Of a DNA stretch of 56,442 bases, positions 37,268 to 46,545 are shown one piece after another. Both the position numbers and the translations under genes were made by a program. The DNA lies in contig CABMJK010000024.1 in the NCBI GenBank assembly GCA_902386535.1, positions 1 to 56,442 of the forward strand. Reading direction: 5' to 3'. Origin of the DNA: Candidatus Burarchaeum australiense. Its GTDB lineage: Archaea > Micrarchaeota > Micrarchaeia > Burarchaeales > Burarchaeaceae. Every line of letters starts with the position of its first letter. Position 1 is the first letter of the stretch. Below the pieces are notes generated by a model. That model was not told where the DNA came from and made no database searches. It was given only the letters and a program-made list of their open reading frames with translations.

Positions 37268-38788
37268 ATGGGCTCTTACGAGGAAAGAAAAGTAAGGGTG
37301 CCGGCAAAACCCAAGCAACGCGAGGAGCAACTCGGTTGGGAGATTGGCAATTGGAAGTGCGATTACCGCGTGGGCATGCCGGGCTTGAGCGAGGAAGAGA
37401 AGGAAGCGGTTGCGGAGCTGACTGAAAAATTCAGGGACGAGTCAAGGCACGCGGAGATTGAGGGCAAGGAAGATGTGAGGCGCGAGATGGGGCGCCTGCT
37501 TGCCGGCTATTGCGCCGAGAACGGAATTGAGATGGAAAAGGCGCAGGCAGACTATTTGCTCCGCGTTGCGGTTGCGCACGTCTATGGATTTTCCGCGCTC
37601 GATGAGCTTCTTTCAGACCCGGAACTGGAGGAGATTGCGGTCACGGGCGTCGGCGTGCCGGTGTTCGTCTACCGGCGCGGTAGGGGCTGGCTGAAGACCA
37701 ACTGCGCGTTCGGGAGCGGCGAGGCGCTTGTCGACGTGATGAACAAGATGGCAAGGGGCATCGGCCGGCGCATCACGTTGCAGAGCCCGCGGCTGAACGC
37801 GGTTCTGCCGGACGGCTCGCGCCTGCACGCGTCGATTCCGCCGATTTCGAATTACGAACTCACGATACGCAAGTTTCGCCGCAATCCGATTCACGTTGCA
37901 GACCTCATCGCCTATCGCACGTTCTCGGCCGAGGCGCTCGCATTTCTTTGGCTGGCGATGCAGGCCGATGCCTCGCTCATGATCGCGGGCAATACCGCGA
38001 GCGGAAAGACTAGCACGCTCAATGCGCTTTTTCAGTTCGTGCCGCTCTCCGAACGCGTGCTCGTTACCGAGGAAACTCCCGAGATAAACGTGCCGCACGA
38101 GCACCAGGTGAAGCTGCTGGCGAGCGCGGAGCTGGGCGTGCCGATGAAGGAGCTGGTGGCTGACTCGCTCAGGATGAGGCCCGACCGCGTGATTGTGGGC
38201 GAGGCGCGCACCGCCGAGGAAGTGGGCGCGCTGCTCGAAACCATAACGAGCGGCCAGGCGCGGGGCTCCTACGCAACGTTCCATGCGCAGAGCGGCCGCG
38301 AGGTGCTGGTGCGCATGCGCTCGCTTGGCGCACTGCCGATCGACCTGCAGTCGCTTGACCTCATCGTAGTGCAGAGGCGCATGATGCGCTATGACCTGAA
38401 GGAGAGGAAGGGGCAGGAGGTGCGGCGATGCACGGAGATAAACGAGGTGGTGCCGCCGGCAAACATGGGCGATGAGGCAAAACTGCCCGGGCTGCGCATG
38501 CTTTTCAAATACAACGCAAGTAGCGATAGCGTCGTGCCAGCCGCAAATAGTTGGAATGGCAGCGCACTCGCCAGGCGCGCGTGCGAAAGTCTCGGCATCT
38601 CGATAAAAGAATTCGGAACCGAACTCGCCCGGCGGGCGGAATTCCTCTCAGGACTCGAGGCCTCGCTGCCGTTTGGCGAGGTGACGAGGGAGATTCAACG
38701 GTTCTCGTTTGCAGACTATGAAGAGGCGGCGTCCAAGCCGGTCGGCGCCCCACTGGGCGTGCCGTTCTTCAATTCTGTGTTCGAGTAG
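37268..38788 (+). CDS. Type II/IV secretion system ATPase (VirB11/CpaF/archaellum-like)
   Basis: LMIAGNTASGKTSTLNALFQF Walker A, LVTEETPEINVPH, RMRPDRVIVGEART Walker B, GSYATFHAQS. Confidence 0.92.
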   Translation: MGSYEERKVRVPAKPKQREEQLGWEIGNWKCDYRVGMPGLSEEEKEAVAELTEKFRDESRHAEIEGKEDVRREMGRLLAGYCAENGIEMEKAQADYLLRVAVAHVYGFSALDELLSDPELEEIAVTGVGVPVFVYRRGRGWLKTNCAFGSGEALVDVMNKMARGIGRRITLQSPRLNAVLPDGSRLHASIPPISNYELTIRKFRRNPIHVADLIAYRTFSAEALAFLWLAMQADASLMIAGNTASGKTSTLNALFQFVPLSERVLVTEETPEINVPHEHQVKLLASAELGVPMKELVADSLRMRPDRVIVGEARTAEEVGALLETITSGQARGSYATFHAQSGREVLVRMRSLGALPIDLQSLDLIVVQRRMMRYDLKERKGQEVRRCTEINEVVPPANMGDEAKLPGLRMLFKYNASSDSVVPAANSWNGSALARRACESLGISIKEFGTELARRAEFLSGLEASLPFGEVTREIQRFSFADYEEAASKPVGAPLGVPFFNSVFE

Positions 38789-38829
38789 GCCTGCCCACGG
38801 TTTTTTAACCTTGTTAACCGTAAAGTAGG

Positions 38830-38935
38830 GTGAACCTTCGTAAGGGAGGGTTACACGCATTCCGCCCGCGAGGCGGAATGGTGCCCCTTTCTCGGTGCGC
38901 CGAGAAAGCGGGACGTAAGGGAACTGTAGGTTCCC
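38830..38935. repeat. Array of four consecutive hairpins upstream of the tRNA
   Basis: GTGAACC..GGTTACAC; CATTCCGCC-cgcga-GGCGGAATG; CTTTCTCGG-tgcg-CCGAGAAAG; GGGAAC-tgtag-GTTCCC. Confidence 0.7.
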
Positions 38936-38939
38936 TGTG

Positions 38940-39124
38940 GCCTAGGTAACTCAGCTTGGTTTAGAGTGCCAGACTCATAATCTCCCTTCCGCCTTGCGGA
39001 CGGGCTCAAAATGGCACGAAAGTCAGTTGAGAAATCTGGAAGTCGCGAGTTCAAAAATAAGGGGGCACGACGCGTCGCCCCCTTATCAGCTCCCTACGGG
39101 GCTTTGAAAATCTCGCCCTAGGCA
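38940..39124 (+). tRNA. tRNA with CAU anticodon (elongator Met or Ile2) containing two introns
   Basis: Exons fold into a 76-nt cloverleaf: acceptor GCCTAGG/CCTAGGC+A, D stem ACTC/GAGT, anticodon stem CCAGA/TCTGG with loop CTCATAA, T stem GCGAG/CTCGC with loop TTCAAAT. Introns ~38980-39033 (37/38) and ~39056-39110 (T-loop, ~59/60). Confidence 0.87.
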
Positions 39125-39199
39125 TTTGCAGGAACGGAGAAGAAAGGCTTAAATTAGGCAAAAGGCATAGGTTAACCTGGTTCTGCTAGAGGGATTGAA

Positions 39200-39898
39200 T
39201 TGGGCATCATGAAATGGGAGCCGCAAGTGCCACTCATCGCCCTGGCGAAAGCGCCGCAAAACGGCGCGGTGCCCGGCAGGGCGCTCGACATGAACCGGCT
39301 CGTCGGCGGAGTCATATACGCGCGCTATTTGCAGGACGTGAAAGAACGCAGTGAGATTGATTTGGAAAAGGGCAACGGCGCGAAGGTCAATAGAGGAATT
39401 GAGAAGGGATGGAAAAACCTCGCAACAACGTTTCTCGATCAGAAGACAAGAATACTGGAAATCTTCGAGATGCTGACCAGGTTTGAAGCTCACCGGAGGA
39501 TGACCGGAGGGCAGCCGTGGCGGTTCGAGGAAGACGCCAGTCGGCGTGCAGGCGAACTCCTACGCGAATGGGGGGTGACGGACGTCGGGGCGTTCAGGCT
39601 GATGGAAAAAATCATTGCGGAACGGTGCCTCATGTCGACGATTTTTGCTGAAGGCGGGAACATTAGGAAAACTATTGATGAATCGATAGCGCTGTATGGA
39701 GCAGTGATATTCACTTACAGGATTGGCCAGGCAATAGCGAAAATGTCGGATTGGGAGTGCAACAATTGCATTGAGACAGAGTTGAAGGCCGTGAAGGCAG
39801 AACTGGCGCACGTAAACTGCGCCGAGCTTCAGCCGCCCGACGTGTTCGCAATGTTTCTTTCGGGAGAACTGAAACTGCCGCGCGGAAAGGAAGGCTGA
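39200..39898 (+). CDS. Hypothetical protein (232 aa)
   Basis: Complete ORF between tRNA and RNase P RNA; no recognised motif. Confidence 0.55.
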   Translation: MGIMKWEPQVPLIALAKAPQNGAVPGRALDMNRLVGGVIYARYLQDVKERSEIDLEKGNGAKVNRGIEKGWKNLATTFLDQKTRILEIFEMLTRFEAHRRMTGGQPWRFEEDASRRAGELLREWGVTDVGAFRLMEKIIAERCLMSTIFAEGGNIRKTIDESIALYGAVIFTYRIGQAIAKMSDWECNNCIETELKAVKAELAHVNCAELQPPDVFAMFLSGELKLPRGKEG

Positions 39899-39912
39899 TT
39901 GAAATAGGATGT

Positions 39913-40197
39913 GGAGCGATAGGCAATAGTCCGCCTTCAGTACTTGCAGCATTTGACTAAGCGGCCTAACGGCCTTGCACCACGCACACCGCTCTTTCGC
40001 CGGCGCGTTTCACCCCGCCTCCTTCGCTCGGTTTCCCTCATCGCATTCCGGATTTGGGTATCGTTTCTGTTCCGGCTAAGGCCCTTGAAGCCATTTCGAG
40101 CTCTTGTGGTGGGCGGAACTTCCTCAGAAAAGAACCCCTGCATGGTTCCTTTCGGAACCCGCTGGAATTCCCTCCGTAAGCTGCTGCCTACCGCTCC
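39913..40197 (-). ncRNA. rnpB: RNase P RNA (archaeal type)
   Basis: On minus strand: P1 GGAGCGGTAGGCA pairs with terminal TGCCTATCGCTCC; P4 segments TTCCGCC / GGCGGA; conserved GAGGAAGTTCCGCC, GGAACAGAAACGATACC, GATGAGGGAAACC, GGGGTGAAACG; TATA-like ctatttaaat ~30 nt upstream. Confidence 0.87.
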
Positions 40198-40290
40198 GAA
40201 ATAATTAGGAAGCCGGGATTTAAATAGCCCGCACATGCACGCATTTAAATTAAGTTTAAGGCATAAATGCTGCTGGTAGGGAGGGGTAAA

Positions 40291-40854
40291 ATGCAGAAGC
40301 CGCAAACCACTGGAAAAATTTCTGTAATTGCCAGGGAAGCAGTGACTTGGACGCTGATGGGAGTTCTTGCAACGGGTATTTTTGCAGGCGCAGGGTGCTC
40401 GCCCAGGGGAAGAGATGCCGGGGAATCCGGGGGACGCGCAGTTTTGACTTCTCAACTGTTCGGGATGACGGATATCCAGAAACGAGAGGCGCGAACGGGA
40501 GAGAACCCGGCTGCAGGCGCGGTGCCAGTTTTCATAACATTGAGCCAGGATAGATTTATGGGCGTTCAGATAGACGGCATAGAGGTAGGCGGCATTAACA
40601 ATGCGAACCTCACCAGAGCGGGCGGCAGCTACGGGTTGGGCGTCGGCGGCTCACAGCAAACTGGAAGTGGTGGAATCACCATTGTGAAAAAAGGCTCGGC
40701 GCAAATCGCGATCTTGATTCCAGACCCGGCCACGATGACTCCTGACAAGGACGGTTTCGTCACCATGACCGTGCATTTTTTGGGGAAGAACGCGGCTGGG
40801 GAAACAATAAGCGATACTGCAACCCTGAGGCTTCCCGCGGACTTCGCCAAGTAA
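40291..40854 (+). CDS. Hypothetical secreted/membrane-anchored protein
   Basis: N-terminal hydrophobic segment WTLMGVLATGIFAGAGC then polar mature region; RBS gaggggt before ATG 40291. Confidence 0.6.
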   Translation: MQKPQTTGKISVIAREAVTWTLMGVLATGIFAGAGCSPRGRDAGESGGRAVLTSQLFGMTDIQKREARTGENPAAGAVPVFITLSQDRFMGVQIDGIEVGGINNANLTRAGGSYGLGVGGSQQTGSGGITIVKKGSAQIAILIPDPATMTPDKDGFVTMTVHFLGKNAAGETISDTATLRLPADFAK

Positions 40855-42210
40855 TTACGAGCCTGCGCCTGGCGCGCCAGGCATGCCGCCGCCCGGCATC
40901 CCGGGGAATCCGCCTTTCATCATCTTCTCCATCTGCCTGCGGAAGCCCCGGTTCCGCTTGAACTGGGTCATCATTTTCTGCACTTTCTCGAACTGCGAAA
41001 GCAGGTCGCGCACTTCCTCGGGCTTCCTGCCGCTGCCACGCGCAATGCGCTCCATCCTGCTCCTGCTCTTCTTCAGCAGGCTCGCGTCGTCCCGCTCGGC
41101 CGGCGTCATGGAGTTGATGATTACCTCGTAGGCCTTTAGCTTGTCCTCGCTCTGCTCGACCATCTCCTTAGGGATGTCGGGCGCGCCGAGCATCTGGAAA
41201 ATGCCCTTGAGGGGGCCCATCTTCTTCGCGGCCTTCAGCTGCTCGTAGAAAGTCTTGATTGTGAGCTTCTCCTCCATCAGCGCCTTCTCGTCCACCTGCA
41301 CGCCCGCACCCGCCTCCTTCACCTTTTCCATCAGCGCCTCTAGGTCAGGGAAGCCGAGCAGCCTGCCCACGAACTTCTTGGCGTCAAACAGCTCCAAATC
41401 ATCCTGCTTCTCGCCCACGCCGATGAACGCGACCTTCGTGCCGCTGGCCGCGACAGCGCTGAGCGCGCCGCCGCCCTTTCCAGAGCCGTCCATCTTCGTG
41501 ATTATGACACCGGTCAGGCCCACGGCATTGTTGAACTCTTCGGCCTGCCGCTTGGCCACCTGTCCTATGTCCGCGTTTATAACGAGCAGCTTCTCGTCGG
41601 CCCTGAACTCATCGTTGATTTTCTTCAGCTCGGAATTCAACTCATCATCGAACGCGCTCCTGCCCGCGGAATCTAGAATCAACACGTCCTCCTTGGCTTG
41701 CGCAAGCGCCTCGCGCGCTATGCGCGATGCGTCGGTTTCTCCCTTCTTGCCGTAGAAGCGCGCGCCCGCGCGCTCGGCCACCTGCTGCAGCTGCTCGTAG
41801 GCAGCCGGCCTTGCCACGTCGCAGCAGATGACGCCCACGCTCAGGCCTTTCTTCTTGAAGAAGTGCGCAAGCTTGCCGGCAGTGGTCGTTTTGCCGCTGC
41901 CGAACAGCCCCAGCAGCATGATTTTCTGCTTTGCAATCTTGGGCTCGTGCTTTTCGCCCAGCATGGCGGCCAATTCTTCGTAGACCACTTTCACGACGTG
42001 CTCGCGGCCGCCCACGCCCCTGAGCGCCTTCTCGTCCAGGGCGCGCTTCTCGATGCGCTTGCTCAGCTCGCTCACGAGCGAGACGTTCACGTCGCCCATG
42101 ATGAGCACTCGCTGGATTTCCTTCACGGTCTCGCGCACGACCCGCTCGTCCACTAGCGCCGCTCCGGTGAGTTTCTTGAGGGCCCGCCTGAGGCCTGCGC
42201 CAAGGTCCAT
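40855..42210 (-). CDS. srp54: Signal recognition particle 54 kDa protein
   Basis: LLGLFGSGKTTTAGKLA, VLILDSAGR, TKMDGSGKGGGALS, Met-rich C-terminal M domain; start trimmed to 42210. Confidence 0.96.
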   Translation of the reverse strand: MDLGAGLRRALKKLTGAALVDERVVRETVKEIQRVLIMGDVNVSLVSELSKRIEKRALDEKALRGVGGREHVVKVVYEELAAMLGEKHEPKIAKQKIMLLGLFGSGKTTTAGKLAHFFKKKGLSVGVICCDVARPAAYEQLQQVAERAGARFYGKKGETDASRIAREALAQAKEDVLILDSAGRSAFDDELNSELKKINDEFRADEKLLVINADIGQVAKRQAEEFNNAVGLTGVIITKMDGSGKGGGALSAVAASGTKVAFIGVGEKQDDLELFDAKKFVGRLLGFPDLEALMEKVKEAGAGVQVDEKALMEEKLTIKTFYEQLKAAKKMGPLKGIFQMLGAPDIPKEMVEQSEDKLKAYEVIINSMTPAERDDASLLKKSRSRMERIARGSGRKPEEVRDLLSQFEKVQKMMTQFKRNRGFRRQMEKMMKGGFPGMPGGGMPGAPGAGS

Positions 42211-42277
42211 GGTTTGCTTTTGCGCGGGAAAGGATAAAAAGCGTGGGAAGCGCGCGCATTTGCGCCTTGCTTTGAAG

Positions 42278-42297
42278 ATTACCCGTTTTTGGGTAAT
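42278..42297. promoter_or_regulatory. Inverted-repeat candidate operator next to TATA box atttaaataa (42301-42310)
   Basis: ATTACCC-GTTTTT-GGGTAAT, in the divergent srp54/ECF intergenic region. Confidence 0.5.
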
Positions 42298-42331
42298 TAC
42301 ATTTAAATAAGTGGCCAGCGCAGGATTGCCC

Positions 42332-43093
42332 ATGAAATCCTACGAGCTTTCGGCACTGGCCATGCTTTCGGCCATCGCGGTCGTATTCCAGCTTTTGAAC
42401 AACATCGTCGGCGTGCCGACTGCATTCGGCATGACCATAGACCTGGTGGGCGTGCCGGCCATTCTCGCGCTCTTCATCTTCGGCTTCGAAGCCGCACTCT
42501 ACGTCGCCGCAGTCACGGCGCTCGCCATAACGTTCATTGCACCCACCACCTGGCTGGGCGCAAGCATGAAGTTCGCGGGCACCATACCCTTTGTCATGGT
42601 GGCGGCCTTCCTCGCCTTTGCGCGGGGCAGGAACGTCATTGCCATAGGACTGGGAGGCATGGGCATCGCGGCCTGCGCGACCCTGCTCTTTTTCGTGGCG
42701 ACGGGCCACACGGGGGTGCTGATAAGGGGTGCCGGGATTGCGGGGCCGCTTGCGCTCGGCCTTCTTCCGATAGCAGTCCTGTTCCTGCTCGCCCTCGGCA
42801 TGGCGACCCTCTGGAGCCACTACGTGGGCAAGCTCAACTTCCACGTGTTCTCGGACTGGCGCATATTCGGGGTGGCGCTCGTGCTTTCGATCATCGTGCG
42901 AGGCATCGTGCTGACGGTGGCCAACTATTATTATGCCCTGCCAGTGTTTTACGGAATGAGTTCCGAGCAGGCAATGGCAACCATCCCGTGGTGGCTGATT
43001 TTCGGCGCCAACGCGGTGCAGAGCGTTGTGGAGTGCACGGCGGCGTGGGTGCTGGCCTACAAATACAGGCTGGCGAAATACGGCCTCAGGTAG
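42332..43093 (+). CDS. ECF transporter substrate-specific (S) component-like membrane protein
   Basis: MKSYELSALAMLSAIAVVFQLLNNIVGVPTAFGMTIDLVGVPAILA; multi-TM; followed by EcfA- and EcfT-like genes. Confidence 0.78.
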   Translation: MKSYELSALAMLSAIAVVFQLLNNIVGVPTAFGMTIDLVGVPAILALFIFGFEAALYVAAVTALAITFIAPTTWLGASMKFAGTIPFVMVAAFLAFARGRNVIAIGLGGMGIAACATLLFFVATGHTGVLIRGAGIAGPLALGLLPIAVLFLLALGMATLWSHYVGKLNFHVFSDWRIFGVALVLSIIVRGIVLTVANYYYALPVFYGMSSEQAMATIPWWLIFGANAVQSVVECTAAWVLAYKYRLAKYGLR

Positions 43094-43114
43094 ACTGACG
43101 GGGAAGGTGGATGC

Positions 43115-43996
43115 ATGGCTGCTGCAATCGAATTGCGAGGGGTATCCTTCGCTTATTACGAAAAAACCGTGCTGCGCGGCATTGACCTGACCGTAAGGCA
43201 GGGCGAGTTTGTCGCGCTCATGGGTCCGATAGCCTGCGGCAAGACCACGCTGCTCACAGTCATGAACGGCCTCATACCGCACGTCGTGAAGGGAAGTTTC
43301 GGAGGCACCGCGAAGCTGGTGGGCAACGACACGCGCACCACCCCGCTGAGGGAACTCGCTCGCCACGCGGGATTTCTTTTCCAGGAGCCGGACAGCCAGA
43401 TTTTCTCGTTGAGCGTGCAGGACGAGGTGGAGTTCGCGCTGCGGAATTTCGGCGTGAAGGAAGCGGAGCGAAAGAAGCTCGTGGAGCAGACACTGGCAGA
43501 ACTGTCGCTCAGCAATCTTGCGGATGCCGACCCGCGCGAGCTTTCGCAGGGCCAGAAGCAGAAGGTGGCGCTGGCCAGCGTGCTGGCCTACGGGCCCGAG
43601 GTGCTGCTGCTGGACGAGCCGGCCGCGAGCCTGGACCACTACAGCTCCGAGGAAATCTACGACGTGGTGAAAGGGCTGAACAGGAAAGGCAAGACCGTGG
43701 TCGTGGTCGAGCATGACACTGAGCTGATTGTGGACCGCGCCGACCGGCTGGTGGTCATGAACGAGGGAAGACTCGTTGCCGATGGCAAATTCGAGGAAGT
43801 TTTCGGCAAGAAAACCACGGGGCTTGGGATAAAGGAGCCGTGCTTCTCGCGCATTGCGCATGAGTTGGGCGTGCAGGTGAGGAGCGAAAGGGAGTTCGTT
43901 GAGCACCTGAAGGGGCATGGTGCGGGCGCAGCATCAAAGAGTGAAAGTAGGGGTGCAAAGGGAACGCGGAAGTCGCCCTGGAGCGACGCAACGTAG
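43115..43996 (+). CDS. ECF transporter ATPase (EcfA/CbiO-like)
   Basis: LMGPIACGKTTLLTVMNGL, LSQGQKQKVALASVLAYGPEVLLLDEPAASLD. Confidence 0.92.
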   Translation: MAAAIELRGVSFAYYEKTVLRGIDLTVRQGEFVALMGPIACGKTTLLTVMNGLIPHVVKGSFGGTAKLVGNDTRTTPLRELARHAGFLFQEPDSQIFSLSVQDEVEFALRNFGVKEAERKKLVEQTLAELSLSNLADADPRELSQGQKQKVALASVLAYGPEVLLLDEPAASLDHYSSEEIYDVVKGLNRKGKTVVVVEHDTELIVDRADRLVVMNEGRLVADGKFEEVFGKKTTGLGIKEPCFSRIAHELGVQVRSEREFVEHLKGHGAGAASKSESRGAKGTRKSPWSDAT

Positions 43997-44006
43997 AGGG
44001 AGCCAC

Positions 44007-44600
44007 ATGCTGCAGTATTTGAAACAGAAATCGTTCTTGCACGCGCTTGACCCGAGGATAAAACTAGCGCTCCTCATCCTGCTGAATGTGGCCCTGTTTG
44101 CCACCAACATGCTGGGCGCGATTTCGTTTTTGCTGGTCCTCATCTTTGCATTTTACCTGCTGGCGCGCATAAGCCCGATACAGGGCGCGGGCGAGCTGGG
44201 CGCGGTCTGGCTGTTCGTGCTGCTGCCGCTGCTGTTCGCCCTGCTGGGAGGCGAGGCTCTCGACGCGGCAATCAGGGCAACCCTGAGGCTGGTCACGGTT
44301 TCCATGTCAGCGGTGCTGTTCATCTATACGACCAGGCAGAGGGACATTGCCTCGGCGCTCGTGTTCTTCAAGGTTCCCGCCACCCTGGCGCTGATGCTCA
44401 CCATGGCCTTCAGGTTCGTGCCGGTTTTCCAGGACGAGGTGCAGCGCGTGCAGGCTGCGCAGATGGCGCGGGGCTACACGCGGAGCTGGCTGGTTTTCCC
44501 GATCCTGGTGCCCGTGCTCCACCGCGCCTTTGCGCGGGCGCGGGCGCTAGGAATGTCGATGGATGCCCGGGGCTTCGAACCTGGAAGGGGAATTATTTAG
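44007..44600 (+). CDS. ECF transporter T component (EcfT/CbiQ-like)
   Basis: FLHALDPRIKLALLILLNVALF, QAAQMARGYTR, RARALGMSMDARGF. Confidence 0.88.
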   Translation: MLQYLKQKSFLHALDPRIKLALLILLNVALFATNMLGAISFLLVLIFAFYLLARISPIQGAGELGAVWLFVLLPLLFALLGGEALDAAIRATLRLVTVSMSAVLFIYTTRQRDIASALVFFKVPATLALMLTMAFRFVPVFQDEVQRVQAAQMARGYTRSWLVFPILVPVLHRAFARARALGMSMDARGFEPGRGII

Positions 44601-44623
44601 GCGACTCGGGCAGATCTTGGCAG

Positions 44624-45463
44624 CTATTTAGGGAACTCTGCCGGCACTTTGCCCTCGATGACGAAGGCGCGTATCTCGGGCCCGTCGAACCAATCGCGAA
44701 CATATATGCAGTGATCGGCAGACCCAAATTTGGTGTAAACTCCGCGCGTGAAGGGACCGGAGAAGGAAGAAGACACATTGTGATAGGAAGGGTCCTTGCG
44801 CTGGAGATAAAGCAGGCTCTTTTTGGGGGACTGCAGGGTGCCGTTGGAAATGTCCAAATGGTCTTCCCCGTGCGGCACGTAGTGAGGGTTGTCATCGGCC
44901 CGGTAGGTCCCGTTCTCGCCCGGCCAGTCTTTGAAAAAGGTGAAACAGCGGTCTTCGGGTATGCAATACTGATACTTGCTGGGCGTGATTTCCTCGAGGT
45001 CAATCACGGGTTCATATAGGGTTGCGCCTCCGGGGTTTGTCTTGAGCCACCCGCAATCCACAGTAACGGCGCCGGTTGTTGGTTTTTTCAGGAGGCTCCA
45101 GGCGCGGGCGATGCCGGGAGGAAGCACCAGGTAGGATATCGAGGAAGAGTAGCGGGCATGGTAAGTCAGCACCGACTCGCCTTCCATGATTTCGGGAACC
45201 CCGCAGAAAAGGAAGGTGCCGACCACGAACTTGTTTTTTTTATCGAGGCTCTGCAACAGGGGAGACGGCCCGCCGGAATTGAGGAGCTTGTGCATGAAGG
45301 AATTCGTGGCCATCGTCCAGCCATTGTCGTTTATGGTGTTCAGCAAGGTTGGCAGATTGCGGGCAGTCATGAGTTTCATGCCTGGCAGTGGACCGGTAGA
45401 AGTGGATGCAGGTAGTTGAGCGGTCATTGCCATAGCGTCACGTTCCTGCATGAAACTATGCAT
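44624..45463 (-). CDS. Hypothetical protein
   Basis: ~270 aa ORF, no recognised family; start uncertain. Confidence 0.5.
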   Translation of the reverse strand: MHSFMQERDAMAMTAQLPASTSTGPLPGMKLMTARNLPTLLNTINDNGWTMATNSFMHKLLNSGGPSPLLQSLDKKNKFVVGTFLFCGVPEIMEGESVLTYHARYSSSISYLVLPPGIARAWSLLKKPTTGAVTVDCGWLKTNPGGATLYEPVIDLEEITPSKYQYCIPEDRCFTFFKDWPGENGTYRADDNPHYVPHGEDHLDISNGTLQSPKKSLLYLQRKDPSYHNVSSSFSGPFTRGVYTKFGSADHCIYVRDWFDGPEIRAFVIEGKVPAEFPK

Positions 45464-45473
45464 TCCAAGGTTT

Positions 45474-45860
45474 TTAAATTAGATTCTCGACCCTGCGGTT
45501 TATCTCCCGTGCCCTTTTCGCCGTGACGGTGAAGTTCTTTTCCTTCTCGCCGAGCTCGTCCAGATGGAGGAAATACCAGCCTTCGCGAGAGAGGTGCCAG
45601 GCAATCATGGTCGTCATGCCCGTATTTTCAGACCAGTGGCGCAACTCGGCGAACTTCGACTTCTCGATGCCCAGGCTGCCCTTGTCCCAGGCCTTGCACT
45701 CGAACCCGTACTGCTTGCCGCGCATGAAGAGCAGGATGTCGGGGGAGGGAGTGCCCACGCCGGAGCCGGCTGAGCGGATGACGGAGTAGCCCTTCTGCTG
45801 GAAGATGTCGATGAGCTCGCGCTCGTAACGCGAGCCTTTCCTGTATGTGCCAAAAACCAT
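45474..45860 (-). CDS. hjc: Holliday junction resolvase Hjc
   Basis: YRKGSRYERELIDIFQQKGYSVIRSAGSGVGTPSPDILLFMRGKQYGFECKAWDKG. Confidence 0.9.
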   Translation of the reverse strand: MVFGTYRKGSRYERELIDIFQQKGYSVIRSAGSGVGTPSPDILLFMRGKQYGFECKAWDKGSLGIEKSKFAELRHWSENTGMTTMIAWHLSREGWYFLHLDELGEKEKNFTVTAKRAREINRRVENLI

Positions 45861-45938
45861 GCAATGCGACCCCGTAGCTTGTGTATAGGACTATGTAGGC
45901 AAGTTTATTAACCTCGGACGGGCCAAAATTATCGGAAG

Positions 45939-46397
45939 GTGTTTGGTGAGAAAATCAAATATCAGCGGGCGTTGCTGGGAACTTCTGGTGTCGAGGCAAG
46001 GGAACTCCTCGAAGTAGCTGAAGCCTTGCACGACGAGTGTCTCACGGAAGGACCAGTCAAATTCTTGAGAAAGTCTGTTGGCCCGATAGCTTCCGGCACG
46101 GTAGCGGGGCCAGGACAGGCGAGGCTGGTGGAGAAGCAGTTCGGCATTGTCACGCCAGTGCCCGAGCTGGACGAGGTCATCGAGCGCACGCGGCGGGCAA
46201 AGGACCTTCCGGGCAAGAAGAAGAAACGGGAGCTCCAGCTTCTGCTCGCCCTGAAGAGCAGGAACGAACCCTGTTCGATTGAAATCCGGCACGAGGCGGA
46301 GCGTCTCAGACTGCCTGCATCTGCGCTGAGGAGTATAGAGGCGGGCAAGCTGGTGCGGGCAGGAGAAAACCGCCGCCCGAGCCGTATGAGGATTTAG
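45939..46397 (+). CDS. Hypothetical protein (152 aa)
   Basis: Complete ORF with GTG start and upstream TATA-like tttatta. Confidence 0.5.
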   Translation: MFGEKIKYQRALLGTSGVEARELLEVAEALHDECLTEGPVKFLRKSVGPIASGTVAGPGQARLVEKQFGIVTPVPELDEVIERTRRAKDLPGKKKKRELQLLLALKSRNEPCSIEIRHEAERLRLPASALRSIEAGKLVRAGENRRPSRMRI

Positions 46398-46545
46398 AGT
46401 GGAGGAAGGCGCAGCGGAGGCACCGGCAAGAGCCGGCCAGACCGGCCGTTCTGGCGACGTTCCTCATCCGCTGATTCGGGGTGCGCGAGGCGCCGTGCTC
46501 CCTGCGATGGGCAGGTTTATAAGAGTTGGCTGCCCAGACTACACC

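Noticed and set aside
37268-38788. Full archaellum or type IV pilus locus
   Set aside because: Only the ATPase is present; no TadC/FlaJ-like membrane protein or prepilin was found nearby.
41645-43918. 757-aa minus-strand ORF
   Set aside because: Spans srp54 (other frame) and the opposite strand of the ECF operon; His/Arg/Gln-rich shadow ORF without domain logic.
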